A stretch of 55,569 nt of DNA from CALLPQ01 sp964479275 (GCA_964479275.1 CAYZLR010000012.1:1-55569), one strand, 5' to 3'. Counted from the first letter of the stretch, positions 1-10,417 are shown. Numbers and translations: made by a program. The notes: a model not told the origin generated them from the letters alone.

Positions 1-300
1 GCTGTTGTGTGAAGATCTAATTCAGTGTTAACATCGGTTAATTCTGTTGTGATGCTTGTTAATGCTGTAGTTTGACTGTCTAATTCACTGTTTACGTCTG
101 ATAAAGCTGTTGTGTGAAGATCTAATTCAGTGTTAACATCGGTTAATTCTGTTGTGATGCTTGTTAATGCTGTAGTTTGACTGTCTAATTCACTGTTTAC
201 GTCTGATAAAGCTGTTGTGTGAAGATCTAATTCAGTGTTAACATCGGTTAATTCTGTTGTGATGCTTGTTAATGCTGTAGTTTGACTGTCTAATTCACTG
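1..300. repeat. 105-bp tandem repeat, left part (2.9 copies)
   Basis: Units begin at 1, 106 and 211. The first two are complete and identical; the third matches to about 300 and then diverges. 105 bp is 35 codons, i.e. exactly five heptads, so copies can be gained or lost without breaking the frame or the coiled-coil register. The array continues at 55305-55569. Confidence 0.95.
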
Positions 301-398
301 TTAACATCTTCTAATTCTGCTATCATTAATAGCTGATTTGCTTCTGTTGCAAGACCTGATGTGTTAATTTGAACTGGAGGGTATACAAATAAAGCCAT
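1..398 (-). CDS. Coiled-coil tail fibre protein, N-terminal part (gene continues at 55569)
   Basis: The gene starts at ATG 398, with AGGAGG seven bases upstream. It begins MALFVYPPVQINTSG and soon enters a heptad repeat (leucine at every seventh residue, mostly V/I/Q/H four residues earlier), which predicts a trimeric coiled coil. The reading frame runs off the left end of the contig and continues at 55569-55106, because both ends lie in the same 105-bp repeat. This is a short virion fibre or collar protein by inference from its position at the end of the tail-gene run and its coiled coil. No receptor-binding domain is recognised. The true number of repeats is uncertain. Confidence 0.8.
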   Translation of the reverse strand, partial: MALFVYPPVQINTSGLATEANQLLMIAELEDVNSELDSQTTALTSITTELTDVNTELDLHTTALSDVNSELDSQTTALTSITTELTDVNTELDLHTTALSDVNSELDSQTTALTSITTELTDVNTELDLHTT

Positions 399-400
399 TA

Positions 401-766
401 CTAACCTCCTATATGTTTTGCAGTTAATTTAGCGTTTAATACGCCTGAACCTGCTGTTGGTGTATATGTTAATCTGATTCGATCGAAAGGCATGCTTGTG
501 AATATTAGCTGATGATCGGTGTTATTTATGTCTATTATTATGTCTGATCCGAAATCTAGAGTAAACCAGTCGTCTGGCTGGATAATATCTCTGTCTTTTT
601 CTTGTAAGGCTTCGATGATAATCTGTCCTGTTGGAGTTCCTGTCCAGTCTATTCTTATAGAAGCATTGTCTAGGTTTCGTACGTTCGTTTCTAATGAAGT
701 TATTGATGCTGACATGTCTTCTTCTACTATGATAGGATATGCAGATATTGAATTCTTTCTTGCCAA
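401..766 (-). CDS. Putative virion structural protein (121 aa)
   Basis: I chose TTG at 766 as start because AGGAGG lies seven bases upstream and no in-frame ATG fits. It stops two bases before the fibre start, so it is probably co-transcribed with it. The sequence is beta-rich (ADYP-like short strands, many Asp/Thr) and ends in GG. No family is recognised. The position between internal proteins and the fibre suggests a tail or collar component, an inference only. Confidence 0.6.
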   Translation of the reverse strand: MARKNSISAYPIIVEEDMSASITSLETNVRNLDNASIRIDWTGTPTGQIIIEALQEKDRDIIQPDDWFTLDFGSDIIIDINNTDHQLIFTSMPFDRIRLTYTPTAGSGVLNAKLTAKHIGG

Positions 767-884
767 GGTTTCCTCCTGATAGGTTCATGCTTGTGGCATT
801 AGTTTAGAGTTTTTAGACTCTATAATGGTGTGAGTGTTTTGTATATTACTCTAATAGGTATAAATCATTAGTGATATTAGGTAT

Positions 885-3257
885 TTACTCTCTTGTTGCT
901 ATTTTTTCACTTTGAGATTTAGCATCGTTAGCTTGGTCTATTTGTTCTAATCCGCCTTGAGTTGTTGGAACTGCTCCATTGTCTTTTATTGCTGCTGTTT
1001 GAGCTTGTTCTTTATCTGCGAATGTTTGTTGTAGACCTGTTATGTTTGCTGCTATTAAGGATGAATCTGAATCTAGTTCTAGAAGCATACCTAGTTGTAT
1101 TCTTTTGCTATACTCCATGTTTTGATTTTCTGATATTTGCTCTATTGCTTCGTTTTGTATTCTATTATATAGGTTTGGATAAACGGATTTTACTGCTTCT
1201 ACGCCTTCTCTTGTTAAAGATCCGGATTCTAGATCATTAAGGACGGAGGTTGGATTTTCTACAGCTTCTAAGTATCTTTCAAATTTAGCTATTTCTAGCG
1301 ATGAAGGTTCGAATTTTCTACTGAATAAACCTGATCCTGGTGCTGGATCTTTAGGTATTTTTGATTCTAGAAAGCTAATTGCGGTGATTAAACTTTGATT
1401 TACTGCATTCCCTGTGTTAGGTGCTGCTTGACTTTCGATAAGTTGATTTCTTTCCAAATAAGATGATAATGCATCGCTATCTGTTACTAGTTTGTTTAGG
1501 TTTTCTGAAATTGCTTCGAATGCTTCTTTTTTTGTTTTAACCTTTTTACGTTTTTTAGTGTTTATTGGCTGTATGAATCCTGAAGATAGGAGGGCTTTTG
1601 TAGATGCTGGAACTGCTACTTTTTTTGTATTATTTACAAAGCTTTTAAGTCCTGTTGATATTTTTTTTCCTATTACTGCATTTGCTTTTTCTACGTTGCT
1701 TAGTAATACTAGTTTTCTTTTGAAGTCGGATTCTGCGAATTTTTTAACGGCTAGGGTTGTAGCTGCTAAAGGAGATCCGGATATTACTGCTCCCACTCCT
1801 AGAAGTATGTCTTTATTTTCTATAAATTTCTTTGAAGATTCTTTAATTTCTTTAGCTATTATTTTTTCTTGTATAGTTACTGCAGTTCCGTAGTCTAAGA
1901 ATGCATCTTGTAGTTTTTTAGATGATTGAGCTAGTTGAGGAGGTAATCCGTCTATAGTTTTGAATAAGGCTGAACGTACTGATTCAGATACTTCTACGTT
2001 TAATTCATTTGTAAAGCTTTTTACGTTAGGATCGAAATCTGCATTTTTTTGTAATCTAGTTTTAATTATATTAATATCTTGAGCTGATATTTTTTCACCT
2101 GTTTTTCCCCATTCTTTCCAGCCGTTTATTCTTTCTAGTACTTGATCTGCTTGTTTTTTTATTTCAATATCGCCACTTTTAGCTAGTTCTATGTATTTTT
2201 TATTTAAAGGTGCTATGATATCATCTGCTAATTGAGTTTTATTTATGTTAGTTCCTATAAGAGCTAGATCATCGTCTATCTTTTTTAAAGTATTTCCTAT
2301 ATCATCCCCGGTTGTTTTTACTAGAGATTCTACTCTCTTTCGTATTGTGGATACATTATACCCTCTTTCTAGCTTTACTTTTTTAGTGAAGAAATCTGGC
2401 AAGCCTTTATAAATCTTTTCTCCCCATGCTGTGCTTCTTAGCTTGTCTTTTTGTATTGCATTGAATCCTGCTAATTCTGCTGCGTTTTCTGCTTTATCTA
2501 CTACGTTTGATATTTTCTTAGATACGTAGTCTACTACTTTTCCGTTTTTAACTACTGGTATTATTGCTGATCCGACTCCGAATACTCCGCCTACTGCTCC
2601 GCCGAATATGGCTCCTGATCCAGCATGGGCTAGAAGGTTTTCAGCGTTGAAATCTGCTTTTCCTAGGGCGTCTTCTTTTAGTAGTTGACCTGCTCCGAAT
2701 GCTGCGCCTTCTACTGCTGATCCGGTTCCTTTTGATATGCTTTTTACAATCACTTCTTTTGCTAGTTTTTTACGTCCTGATTCTCCTAGGATTTTTGCAA
2801 GGGCTTTTGCTGTAATTCCTTCTGCTTTAAGTCCTGCTTTTGCTGCAGTTGCTACTCCTGCTGATGCTGTTTTAGCTGCTAGAGATGTGCCGCCTGATAA
2901 TAGTGCTGGTGCTACTACTCCTGCTATGTCTCCTGTTGTAGATGCTATAGGGTTTCTGGCTTCACGTTCTCTAAGTCCTGCTTGAGCTTCTGCTGCGGCT
3001 TTATCTCCTGCGAATAGGCGTGTTCCTTCTACGAAGGCTTTGGGTGCTATGCCGAATGTAGCTGAGGATATTGCAGATTCTGCGAAGGTTCGTATTGGTG
3101 AATCTCCGAATTCATCTTCAAGTTTTACTTCTTGTTCTATTTCTGCTACTTCTTCTGAACTTAAAGGTTCTGTGTTAACGCTTTCTTGTTTGAATTTTTC
3201 AGAGTTTTCTGAAATTTCATCAATACCTTCGAAATTTATTTTTTTATCATCGGACAT
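885..3257 (-). CDS. Large internal virion / ejection protein candidate (790 aa)
   Basis: A 790-residue protein with an acidic N-terminus, an Ala/Gly-rich, partly hydrophobic region around residues 60-240 with several potential membrane-active stretches, and a long helical C-terminal half. Such composition is typical of internal proteins that podoviruses eject to carry DNA across the envelope. It sits directly downstream of another helical candidate (3267-4874) in the position where ejection proteins are found. I recognise no catalytic domain. Ends in TAA at 885. Confidence 0.6.
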   Translation of the reverse strand: MSDDKKINFEGIDEISENSEKFKQESVNTEPLSSEEVAEIEQEVKLEDEFGDSPIRTFAESAISSATFGIAPKAFVEGTRLFAGDKAAAEAQAGLREREARNPIASTTGDIAGVVAPALLSGGTSLAAKTASAGVATAAKAGLKAEGITAKALAKILGESGRKKLAKEVIVKSISKGTGSAVEGAAFGAGQLLKEDALGKADFNAENLLAHAGSGAIFGGAVGGVFGVGSAIIPVVKNGKVVDYVSKKISNVVDKAENAAELAGFNAIQKDKLRSTAWGEKIYKGLPDFFTKKVKLERGYNVSTIRKRVESLVKTTGDDIGNTLKKIDDDLALIGTNINKTQLADDIIAPLNKKYIELAKSGDIEIKKQADQVLERINGWKEWGKTGEKISAQDINIIKTRLQKNADFDPNVKSFTNELNVEVSESVRSALFKTIDGLPPQLAQSSKKLQDAFLDYGTAVTIQEKIIAKEIKESSKKFIENKDILLGVGAVISGSPLAATTLAVKKFAESDFKRKLVLLSNVEKANAVIGKKISTGLKSFVNNTKKVAVPASTKALLSSGFIQPINTKKRKKVKTKKEAFEAISENLNKLVTDSDALSSYLERNQLIESQAAPNTGNAVNQSLITAISFLESKIPKDPAPGSGLFSRKFEPSSLEIAKFERYLEAVENPTSVLNDLESGSLTREGVEAVKSVYPNLYNRIQNEAIEQISENQNMEYSKRIQLGMLLELDSDSSLIAANITGLQQTFADKEQAQTAAIKDNGAVPTTQGGLEQIDQANDAKSQSEKIATRE

Positions 3258-3266
3258 GTTTACCCT

Positions 3267-4874
3267 TTAATCCCATTTATTTGCTTTAATTAAAGCGTTT
3301 ATAATTTTAGGTCTTGACATATTTGGATTTTTCTTTTGCATTTGTTCTATTTTTAATTCGTTTGTAGATTTTGGGAGTTGTATTCCTATAGACCTTGCTC
3401 TAGCTCTTTTTCCTTGTTCTACTTTTTTTAACAGTACATCTATTTTAGCTCTTGCACTGGAGTCTAGTTGTAATATATCTGTAGGATTAGCGATAATTTG
3501 ATCTGCTAATTTTTGCTCTGTATCTGTCATTACACCTGGACCGAATAATGCTATACGTAACGATCCTTTTAAGGATGTTTGAAGAGTTTTAGCTTTTGCT
3601 CTTAAAGTAAAATCTAATTCTTTTGCTGGCAAGTCTAGAATTCTTTTTAATTCTGATAGACCGTCGTAGGCTGCTTCTGCATCTACTGACTCATCTCTGA
3701 ATTTATTTATTGCTGCAACATCTGCGAAAGCTCTATGAAATTTCCCATTTCCAACCGGTACGTAGTTTTTAGCCTCTTTTTGATCTAATTTAAGTAGGTC
3801 TGTTCTAGTTAGACCTTCTCCTGATATTTGTTTAGCTTGTAAAGCTCTTTTAGATCTGGCTTCTGCTATTTTTTGATCTGTATCTAATTTTAATTGTCCT
3901 AGTTTTGCTTGAGCTGTAGCATTTTGTATGTTTAATCCTATTCTATCTAATTTAAGTCTAAGTGCTTTTAGATCGTGCTCTCTTTGTTTATGCTTTTCTG
4001 TTAGTGATAGTTTTCTTTTTTCAGATTTTTCTTTTATATTTCTTTCAATTTGTTGATTAATAACATCTATTCCTGATTTATTATTTCCTGAAAAAGCTCC
4101 TAGAAATAGGCTAATTCCTGTTAGGATTTTTTGACCAGTGCTGCGAGATTCCCAGTATTCGTCGAAGTTTTGAAAATTAACTGACTTATCTTCTTCGTCC
4201 ATTTTATCTTGAACTGCTTTATCTTTTTCTGCTTGCTGTTCAGCTTTTTCTTCTTTAATCTGACGAGCTGCTTCTACTTGATTTTCCTGCGTTTTTATTG
4301 CATTTTTTTCTTCTTCTACTTCTTGCTGCTTTTTTAACTCTTCTTTTCTTTTATCTTCTTCTAGTTTGTCTGCTATTTTTTGATCTTCAATTGTCTTTAA
4401 CTGATCTGCTTCTGATTGTTTAATTTCGATCATTTGTTCGAATTTTTCAATAGGTTGAAATGGTTGACCTGCGTCTAGTCTTTTTTGTTTATGATCGATG
4501 TATTGCTTTAAAAGATCTTCTTCTATAGATTTCTTTTTAGCTTCTTCAGCGTTTTCTTCTATTTCTTTGTTTTTATTTCTTTGACGTTCCGCTTCTTCAG
4601 CTTTATCTAGTGCTATTCTTGCTTGTAGTTCGTCTACTTCATCAATTCCAGTTCTTTTACGTTCTGCTAAGGCTGTTTTTTGTTGATTAACTCTGTCTTG
4701 AAATTGCTGAGTTTTACGTTGAGTTTCGTTTTGATCTTCTTGATTTTCTACTGTAGCAGGTAGAGCGTTGTTAGGCTCGGGAGTTAGTGATGTTAGTTGA
4801 TCTACTGTATCGTTAGATTTTTCATCTTGTGATTGTATTGGCGAAAGTGGGTTGTTGTTATTATCATTCTCCAC
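3267..4874 (-). CDS. Charged coiled-coil internal protein (535 aa)
   Basis: Residues about 70-260 are an extremely charged K/E/Q helix, typical of a long single helix or coiled coil. A segment near residue 260 (EYWESRSTGQKILTGISLFL) is a hydrophobic motif I associate with internal DNA-injection-type proteins of podoviruses. The C-terminal part is a second helical domain. It begins ten bases after the S74-domain gene ends and runs into the 790-aa protein. Role in DNA ejection is inferred from context and the motif. Confidence 0.6.
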   Translation of the reverse strand: MENDNNNNPLSPIQSQDEKSNDTVDQLTSLTPEPNNALPATVENQEDQNETQRKTQQFQDRVNQQKTALAERKRTGIDEVDELQARIALDKAEEAERQRNKNKEIEENAEEAKKKSIEEDLLKQYIDHKQKRLDAGQPFQPIEKFEQMIEIKQSEADQLKTIEDQKIADKLEEDKRKEELKKQQEVEEEKNAIKTQENQVEAARQIKEEKAEQQAEKDKAVQDKMDEEDKSVNFQNFDEYWESRSTGQKILTGISLFLGAFSGNNKSGIDVINQQIERNIKEKSEKRKLSLTEKHKQREHDLKALRLKLDRIGLNIQNATAQAKLGQLKLDTDQKIAEARSKRALQAKQISGEGLTRTDLLKLDQKEAKNYVPVGNGKFHRAFADVAAINKFRDESVDAEAAYDGLSELKRILDLPAKELDFTLRAKAKTLQTSLKGSLRIALFGPGVMTDTEQKLADQIIANPTDILQLDSSARAKIDVLLKKVEQGKRARARSIGIQLPKSTNELKIEQMQKKNPNMSRPKIINALIKANKWD

Positions 4875-4883
4875 GCTAGTTCC

Positions 4884-5903
4884 TTATTTTTTAGATTTTT
4901 TAGATTTTTTAATTTTTTTACTTTCTAGTTCGTTAAGACGTTTGTTTAAATATGATTGAGCTGCTAATATTGCTCCGTATCCTTTTGCGTAGTCTACTTG
5001 TTTGGTTCCTGTTTCGTCTTCAGATACCATGGATTTTCCTACTGGTCCTGCTTTTTCTAGATCTTGAGCCATGACAGATAGGTGAGATCCTTCTCCTGCT
5101 GTTGGTCGGTTTTTGTGACTTTTTTTGTATTCGTATGTAAATGCTTCTAGTTTGTCTAGAAAGTCTTTTGATGTTGCTTTTTTAATTTTTGTTTTTGCAT
5201 TTTCATCTGATGTAGAACCTGCTGCTGGCGCTGCTCCGGCTGATGCTGCTGATGATGCTACGGATGATAATCCTCCAATAATTCCTTGAGTGATTCCTGC
5301 TCTTCCTGCGTTGGCTGCGCTATGAGCTGATGCATTAATTCCTTGAATAGCTAGATGTTGTTCTGTTTGTAGACGTTCGAAGTCTGCTGCGGCTTGTTGA
5401 CGAGCTTGTTCTATTGTAAATCCTTGTTGTAAATATTGTTGAGTTAATTGATCTGATAGTTGTTGTTCGTCAGAGATTTGCTGTCCGAGAAGTTGTTGAG
5501 CTTGATTTCGTTCTTGAATACGTAGTTCTGCTGATTGTTGTGCTATGTCTCTTCCTGCTGTGGCTTGTCCTCTGAGTACTTCACGTTGACGAGATGCTGC
5601 GCTTCCTCCTCGTTGTGATTGAGCTACTGCAAGTTGCTGGGCTAAGTTTCGATCTGTTGCGGATCTGAGCTGAGCTTCTGCTAGGGAAGGAGCTGTTCCG
5701 TCTGCTTGACCTTGAAGTTGAGTTATAAGTCCTGATCGGTCTTGAGCTGCTTTGTCAGATCGTTGTTCAGCTTTGGCTCCTAGTGCGTCTGATCTGTCTG
5801 ATGCTTCTTTAGATTTTTCTATTTTGAAAGCGTCTTCATCTATTTTTCTGGATGTTGCGTTAAATTTGCTAGTTCCAAAAAGGCTTTTAACCGATTTACT
5901 CAT
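4884..5903 (-). CDS. Virion protein with C-terminal S74 intramolecular chaperone
   Basis: 339 aa. The N-terminal two thirds are Gln/Ala/Ser-rich and helical. The C-terminal ~110 residues match the intramolecular chaperone auto-processing (peptidase S74) fold: SDENAK supplies the Ser-x4-Lys dyad, followed by LEAFTYEYK, a Gly/His segment and MAQDLEK, then VDYAKGYGAILAAQ. Such domains fold trimeric fibres or spikes and cleave themselves off. Here it follows a helical rather than beta-helical domain. It ends in a Lys-rich tail. Lies among internal and tail genes; its stop-proximal neighbour is the 535-aa protein. Confidence 0.8.
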   Translation of the reverse strand: MSKSVKSLFGTSKFNATSRKIDEDAFKIEKSKEASDRSDALGAKAEQRSDKAAQDRSGLITQLQGQADGTAPSLAEAQLRSATDRNLAQQLAVAQSQRGGSAASRQREVLRGQATAGRDIAQQSAELRIQERNQAQQLLGQQISDEQQLSDQLTQQYLQQGFTIEQARQQAAADFERLQTEQHLAIQGINASAHSAANAGRAGITQGIIGGLSSVASSAASAGAAPAAGSTSDENAKTKIKKATSKDFLDKLEAFTYEYKKSHKNRPTAGEGSHLSVMAQDLEKAGPVGKSMVSEDETGTKQVDYAKGYGAILAAQSYLNKRLNELESKKIKKSKKSKK

Positions 5904-6273
5904 TTGATATCTCCTTATAAAAATATATTAATTCTGAGTCTGATTTTAGTAGTTTAAATCCGTAGTTTAGTATTGCTTTCATTGATGAGTTTATTGTTTC
6001 ATTTCCACCTGTTGCTACGGTTGTATATAGTTTATTTATTTTTTCTTTTGACTTTTCTTCAGCATGTTTTATACACATGTCTGTTAATTTAGCTGCGTAT
6101 TTTAATCCTCTGACGTTATTGTGAACAAATACTTCTTGAACATAAATTCCATCGTTTTCGAATTTATAGTTTGCAAAGCCTATGTTATGGATAAATACTG
6201 TATGAACATCCTCGAATTCAAGCCGGTAGGCAGCGTACATTGAGTCTAGATCTGTTGGTTTATTTTGTTCCAT
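5896..6273 (-). CDS. GNAT-family acetyltransferase-like protein (125 aa)
   Basis: Short GNAT-like fold: a strand ending in VQEVFVHNN followed by VRGLKYAAKLTDMCIKHAEE resembles the acetyl-CoA-binding motif A with its helix, and a C-terminal YGFKLL segment matches the usual GNAT end. GNAT-like proteins are common between tail-nozzle and internal-protein genes in podoviruses, where their substrate is unknown. It overlaps both neighbours by 8-14 bp, so translation is probably coupled. Confidence 0.65.
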   Translation of the reverse strand: MEQNKPTDLDSMYAAYRLEFEDVHTVFIHNIGFANYKFENDGIYVQEVFVHNNVRGLKYAAKLTDMCIKHAEEKSKEKINKLYTTVATGGNETINSSMKAILNYGFKLLKSDSELIYFYKEISNE

Positions 6274-9200
6274 ACTGCCTGTCTGTTGAGATTTTATTAG
6301 TTCCTTGTTTAGTTCCTACTTCGAACATGATATTGCTTATTGAAAGCCCTTCTCCTAGGTTTTCTAAGTCTGATTGAATTTCTTCGATTCTTATTTTTAT
6401 TGATTGACATTTTTGACGAGCTAGGTCAATACGCATTTGATGTACGTTTCCATCTCCTCCGTAGGTAGTTGTTGTTGGATTTCCATATGGAGAGTTTTGT
6501 CCGTAACGTGTATCGTCTGTGAAATCTTGCGTGTCTATGATAACTTCCTGTGTAAATGCTTCATTGAAATCATAAGCTATTCGTATTCTTAATTTATGTG
6601 GAGATTTATATTCTCCTAGTAGTAAGAGCTTGTAAACACGTTGAAATGCTTGCACTCCTGCGAAGCTGATCCAACCTGATTCTACTACTATATTAACAGA
6701 AGATCCGTTATCTGTAAAGGAATTTTCGTTTTCTTGGTAAAGAATTCCGTCAGATCTTAGGTAGAAATAGGTGAAATTGACGTTTATAGCGTTTAAGGCT
6801 TCGTGGTTGGTATAGGCTGCCCATTTACGGAAATAGTAGTTATATACTAGTGCTTCTCCGTTTATAGTAGTGAATCTTACTTGATTTTCTTCTGGTACTG
6901 TTATTGCTGAAGTTATTGTAAGTTCGTTGAACCCTTCTACTTCGGCTCCTATGTAAGATACTTGTAAATTTCTTGATAGAAGATAAATACCTTTGCTAGA
7001 TTGGAACATAAGACCGTCTGGTGTTAATACTACTGAGTCTATGTTTATACAGCCGATGTCTGAGCTGACTAGTTCTGGCTTTATAAATGAATCTTGTTGA
7101 CCTAGATTGTTAGGACCGTCTCCGGACATATAGAATATGGATTGTTCTTTGAATATTACTAGTTTTTCGTCCATGGATGACAGGGCTGTTATAGGTCCGC
7201 CTCGGGAATTTAATTGAATTGTTAGAACATCGGAAAATTCTATTGGTTGATCTTCGAATCTTTGTTTTGAATATTGAATTCTGTGTTCGTCTTCTAGTCC
7301 TGCGATAAATACTCTGTCTGCAAATGATGTAATTATGCTTGAAGAAGGTGCTGCGATGTTTTCTAAGACTCCACCTGTTGTGTAAAGAATTTCTCTAGAT
7401 ATTAGATCTTGATCTGTGATAATATCTTCTATTGTTACGAAATCTATTGTCGTGTCGTTTTCTGTAGGTATTGTAGTTTCTGATACTTTGTAGAATATTG
7501 TTCCGTTGGCTTCAGTTCTGTATAGTTCTACTACTACGTCGTCTTTTTGGGTTAGTCTTAAGGTAGGTATTTGAACTTGTAGAGCTGAGTCGGTTGTAAG
7601 TATTATTTCTTCTCCGATTGATGGTGCAGATCTGTGAAGGTTTCCTCGATTGTCTGTCCATACATATATTGCTGAATACTGGTAAGTTCCTGGGTTTAGT
7701 GAGGTTTCGTTAGTAGAAGGTTCTATTGTTAAATCTTCTGGAAATATGTGAAATCCATGTTCTACTGTCCGGTTTCCATCATATTGAGTTAAGAATCCTC
7801 CGGCTATATGTAATATATCACCTATTTCTTCGTTTTGATAAGGTCTTTCAGGGTTGAAGTCTAATATAGTTTCTGAAACTCCTAATACTGAAAAGAAGTT
7901 TGCATTATCTATTACTGTTCTTCCTTTTATTTGATTTGTTAATATTACTTTTGAATCTGATATTTTAGATACTTTAGGTAGGTTAGATACGGGTAACGTG
8001 GTTCCTGCTAATCCTGGCGATATTTTCGATACTATATTGCTAAATTCATCTATGATAAAATATGTAGATTGTAAAAATGAATCATGTATTGTGTTTATAT
8101 GTATAACTCCATCAATTGTAAAAGCTGCGCTCGCTAATGATACACTTCTTGCTAGTACGTTACTTGATAATACATTATTGTTTTCGTCTAATTTTACTAT
8201 TGTTATAAAATTGTTTTTAGGGTTTTCAGAATCTAAAGTGTCGTATAGTAATGTAGATCCTGTATCATTATTTATTAACGTAATATGTCCTGTATTAACT
8301 TCTTCAAATATTTCTTCAGGATTTTTTACTACGGTTTGTCCTGTAGCATTTACAGTAAATTGTCTTATATTAGATCCATTGCTGTATGTAGTTTGAATTA
8401 TATTATCGTTTAAGGATAGTGTTAGTCCGGAAGAAGCTACTTCTGAAGGGAATATTATAGATGATGTAAATACACCAATATCTTGTAATATTTGTAGAGA
8501 TACTCCTCCTCCTGATAATGTAACTACTTCTCCATCTATGTTTTGTCCTGATTCTAATAATTGATTATTTCCTCCGATAATAGATAAATCTGTTATTAAA
8601 TTATTGTTATCTATTAGGGTTATATTTATGTCGGTAGAGTTTGTAGTTATAAATTCAGCTAGTTGTTGAGAATTTATATTTACTGGAGTTAGTATAGATC
8701 CTGAGAATATTCCTGATATATTATCTCCGTTACCATTGTTTTCTAATATTTCATTTGACCCTCCTGTAGCTGTTTGAAGTACTCTTAAATTATTCGGATC
8801 TATTAATTTTATTAATTTATTCTGTACCGTTCCTGTGTTTATTAATTCTACTAATTCTTCTGATGTTATATTTAAATCATTGTTAAAACCTGATACAAAT
8901 ATTGTAGATCTAGGGTTAAAAAACGCTGATGGTAATAGTCTTTGATCTGGAAAAAGTAAAAAATTTGGACTTACTCTTAATGTTCCTAGTATGTTGTCGC
9001 TATCTGAAATAGATATAAGTGTATCGTCTATTTCTTGAGTTCCTTGCTCCATTAAGTCTGCTAATTGCTGTACTGTTATTAAATTTGGAAAATCAGCACT
9101 GTTTAAATCTAAAGAAAAAGTTACAGATGTTGGTGAAGTTTGTATCCATGCTCCAGTATTAGTTCCTGTACTTGTTCTATTTAGATCTAATGTAAATCCA

Positions 9201-10417
9201 TCTCCGTTTCTAGATTCTGGATTGGTTTCATCAAACACTACTATTCCTACGAATCCTGATGCTAGAGATAGTACTACTGCTGAAGATGCTCTTGGGTTAC
9301 TATTAGTTCTTAGATTTGGAGTTATTTCTAAATTAATATTATTTACATTTCCAGAGAATTCTACTATTACTTCTTCTTGATCATTTATTGTAGGTTCATT
9401 TATGTTTAAATTTATATTCGTTCCATTTCTGTTTACTGAAACAGTCTCTGGTATGGTTATGTTTTCATTGTTAGTTAAAGTAATAGGTGTATTTGTATTT
9501 AATGTCGCTGTGGATACGCCGTTTGCTGGGTTATTAAATCCTGTATTAGGTGTTACGGATATTGTTGTATTTTGAATATCTCCAAGTCCTTCAATTATTA
9601 CTGTATTTGATGGATTGTCACTTGGAGGATTTACTTGAAATGTTACCTGTCCTGAATCTCTTAAAGATCCTATTCCTTGACTTTGTATCGTATAATTTTC
9701 TTGTAATGATACTGTTCTAGCTAATGCTGCTGAGTTAAACGCTACTGCTATAGAGTTATTTACTTGTAATACGTCATAGTTAGTGTTTATAGCTCCTAAT
9801 GCTGTAGAGAATGTAAATTCTTCGCTTATAATAGATGGATTAGTTATATTAACTGTTTTATATCTTATTTCATTTTCTACTGTATAAAATACTACTACTG
9901 AATTTTGTATATTAGTTATTTTAGGATTTGTACCGGATTCTGTTAGTAATACGTCTGATATGATAAAATTACAATTTTCATTGTCTTTTGCTGATAATCT
10001 TATTCCTGAATTATCTTGATATGAGAAGAAGCTTATATTTTCTACTGTTACTATATCTAAATTTTGTTTAGTTCTGAAATTTCTTATTATATTTTCAGTG
10101 GTAGGAAATGCTGTGAATATTCTACCTTTATTTATCCATCTTTCTATAGATTCTGAGTATGAATAGTAACATGTATTGTTCATTATTCCTAACTCGTCTT
10201 CGTATTGAGCTAAATATCTTGGGTTTTCTATTAGTGATTCATTTGGAGTTCTTAAATCTAAAAGATTATATCCTCTTCTTTTTCTTATTTGGTTAGGTGT
10301 ATCGAATATTACGTTTTCTAATACTTCAAATCCGTCAAGATTTTCTTGAAGATCATCGGTTTTAGTTTCTAGCCCTTGGGAGAAGGGGACTGATATTGTT
10401 TGTTTATTTAAAGGCAT
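6260..10417 (-). CDS. Tail tubular protein B / tail nozzle-like protein, unusually long (1385 aa)
   Basis: The N-terminus (MPLNKQTISVPFSQGLETKT...NVIFDTPNQIRKRRGY) and C-terminal 650 residues (propeller-like segments such as SSFADRVFIAG, VIFKEQSIFYMSG, FQSSKGIYLL, YNYYFRKWAAYTN) match the gp12-like nozzle of short-tailed phages. Residues roughly 240-720 are an Asn/Thr/Ser/Ile-rich insertion of repeated short beta segments that the usual ~800-aa family member lacks. Predicted to form the distal tail tube after the gp11-like adaptor. The insertion may be surface-exposed adhesive domains (inference). Confidence 0.85.
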   Translation of the reverse strand: MPLNKQTISVPFSQGLETKTDDLQENLDGFEVLENVIFDTPNQIRKRRGYNLLDLRTPNESLIENPRYLAQYEDELGIMNNTCYYSYSESIERWINKGRIFTAFPTTENIIRNFRTKQNLDIVTVENISFFSYQDNSGIRLSAKDNENCNFIISDVLLTESGTNPKITNIQNSVVVFYTVENEIRYKTVNITNPSIISEEFTFSTALGAINTNYDVLQVNNSIAVAFNSAALARTVSLQENYTIQSQGIGSLRDSGQVTFQVNPPSDNPSNTVIIEGLGDIQNTTISVTPNTGFNNPANGVSTATLNTNTPITLTNNENITIPETVSVNRNGTNINLNINEPTINDQEEVIVEFSGNVNNINLEITPNLRTNSNPRASSAVVLSLASGFVGIVVFDETNPESRNGDGFTLDLNRTSTGTNTGAWIQTSPTSVTFSLDLNSADFPNLITVQQLADLMEQGTQEIDDTLISISDSDNILGTLRVSPNFLLFPDQRLLPSAFFNPRSTIFVSGFNNDLNITSEELVELINTGTVQNKLIKLIDPNNLRVLQTATGGSNEILENNGNGDNISGIFSGSILTPVNINSQQLAEFITTNSTDINITLIDNNNLITDLSIIGGNNQLLESGQNIDGEVVTLSGGGVSLQILQDIGVFTSSIIFPSEVASSGLTLSLNDNIIQTTYSNGSNIRQFTVNATGQTVVKNPEEIFEEVNTGHITLINNDTGSTLLYDTLDSENPKNNFITIVKLDENNNVLSSNVLARSVSLASAAFTIDGVIHINTIHDSFLQSTYFIIDEFSNIVSKISPGLAGTTLPVSNLPKVSKISDSKVILTNQIKGRTVIDNANFFSVLGVSETILDFNPERPYQNEEIGDILHIAGGFLTQYDGNRTVEHGFHIFPEDLTIEPSTNETSLNPGTYQYSAIYVWTDNRGNLHRSAPSIGEEIILTTDSALQVQIPTLRLTQKDDVVVELYRTEANGTIFYKVSETTIPTENDTTIDFVTIEDIITDQDLISREILYTTGGVLENIAAPSSSIITSFADRVFIAGLEDEHRIQYSKQRFEDQPIEFSDVLTIQLNSRGGPITALSSMDEKLVIFKEQSIFYMSGDGPNNLGQQDSFIKPELVSSDIGCINIDSVVLTPDGLMFQSSKGIYLLSRNLQVSYIGAEVEGFNELTITSAITVPEENQVRFTTINGEALVYNYYFRKWAAYTNHEALNAINVNFTYFYLRSDGILYQENENSFTDNGSSVNIVVESGWISFAGVQAFQRVYKLLLLGEYKSPHKLRIRIAYDFNEAFTQEVIIDTQDFTDDTRYGQNSPYGNPTTTTYGGDGNVHQMRIDLARQKCQSIKIRIEEIQSDLENLGEGLSISNIMFEVGTKQGTNKISTDRQYGTK

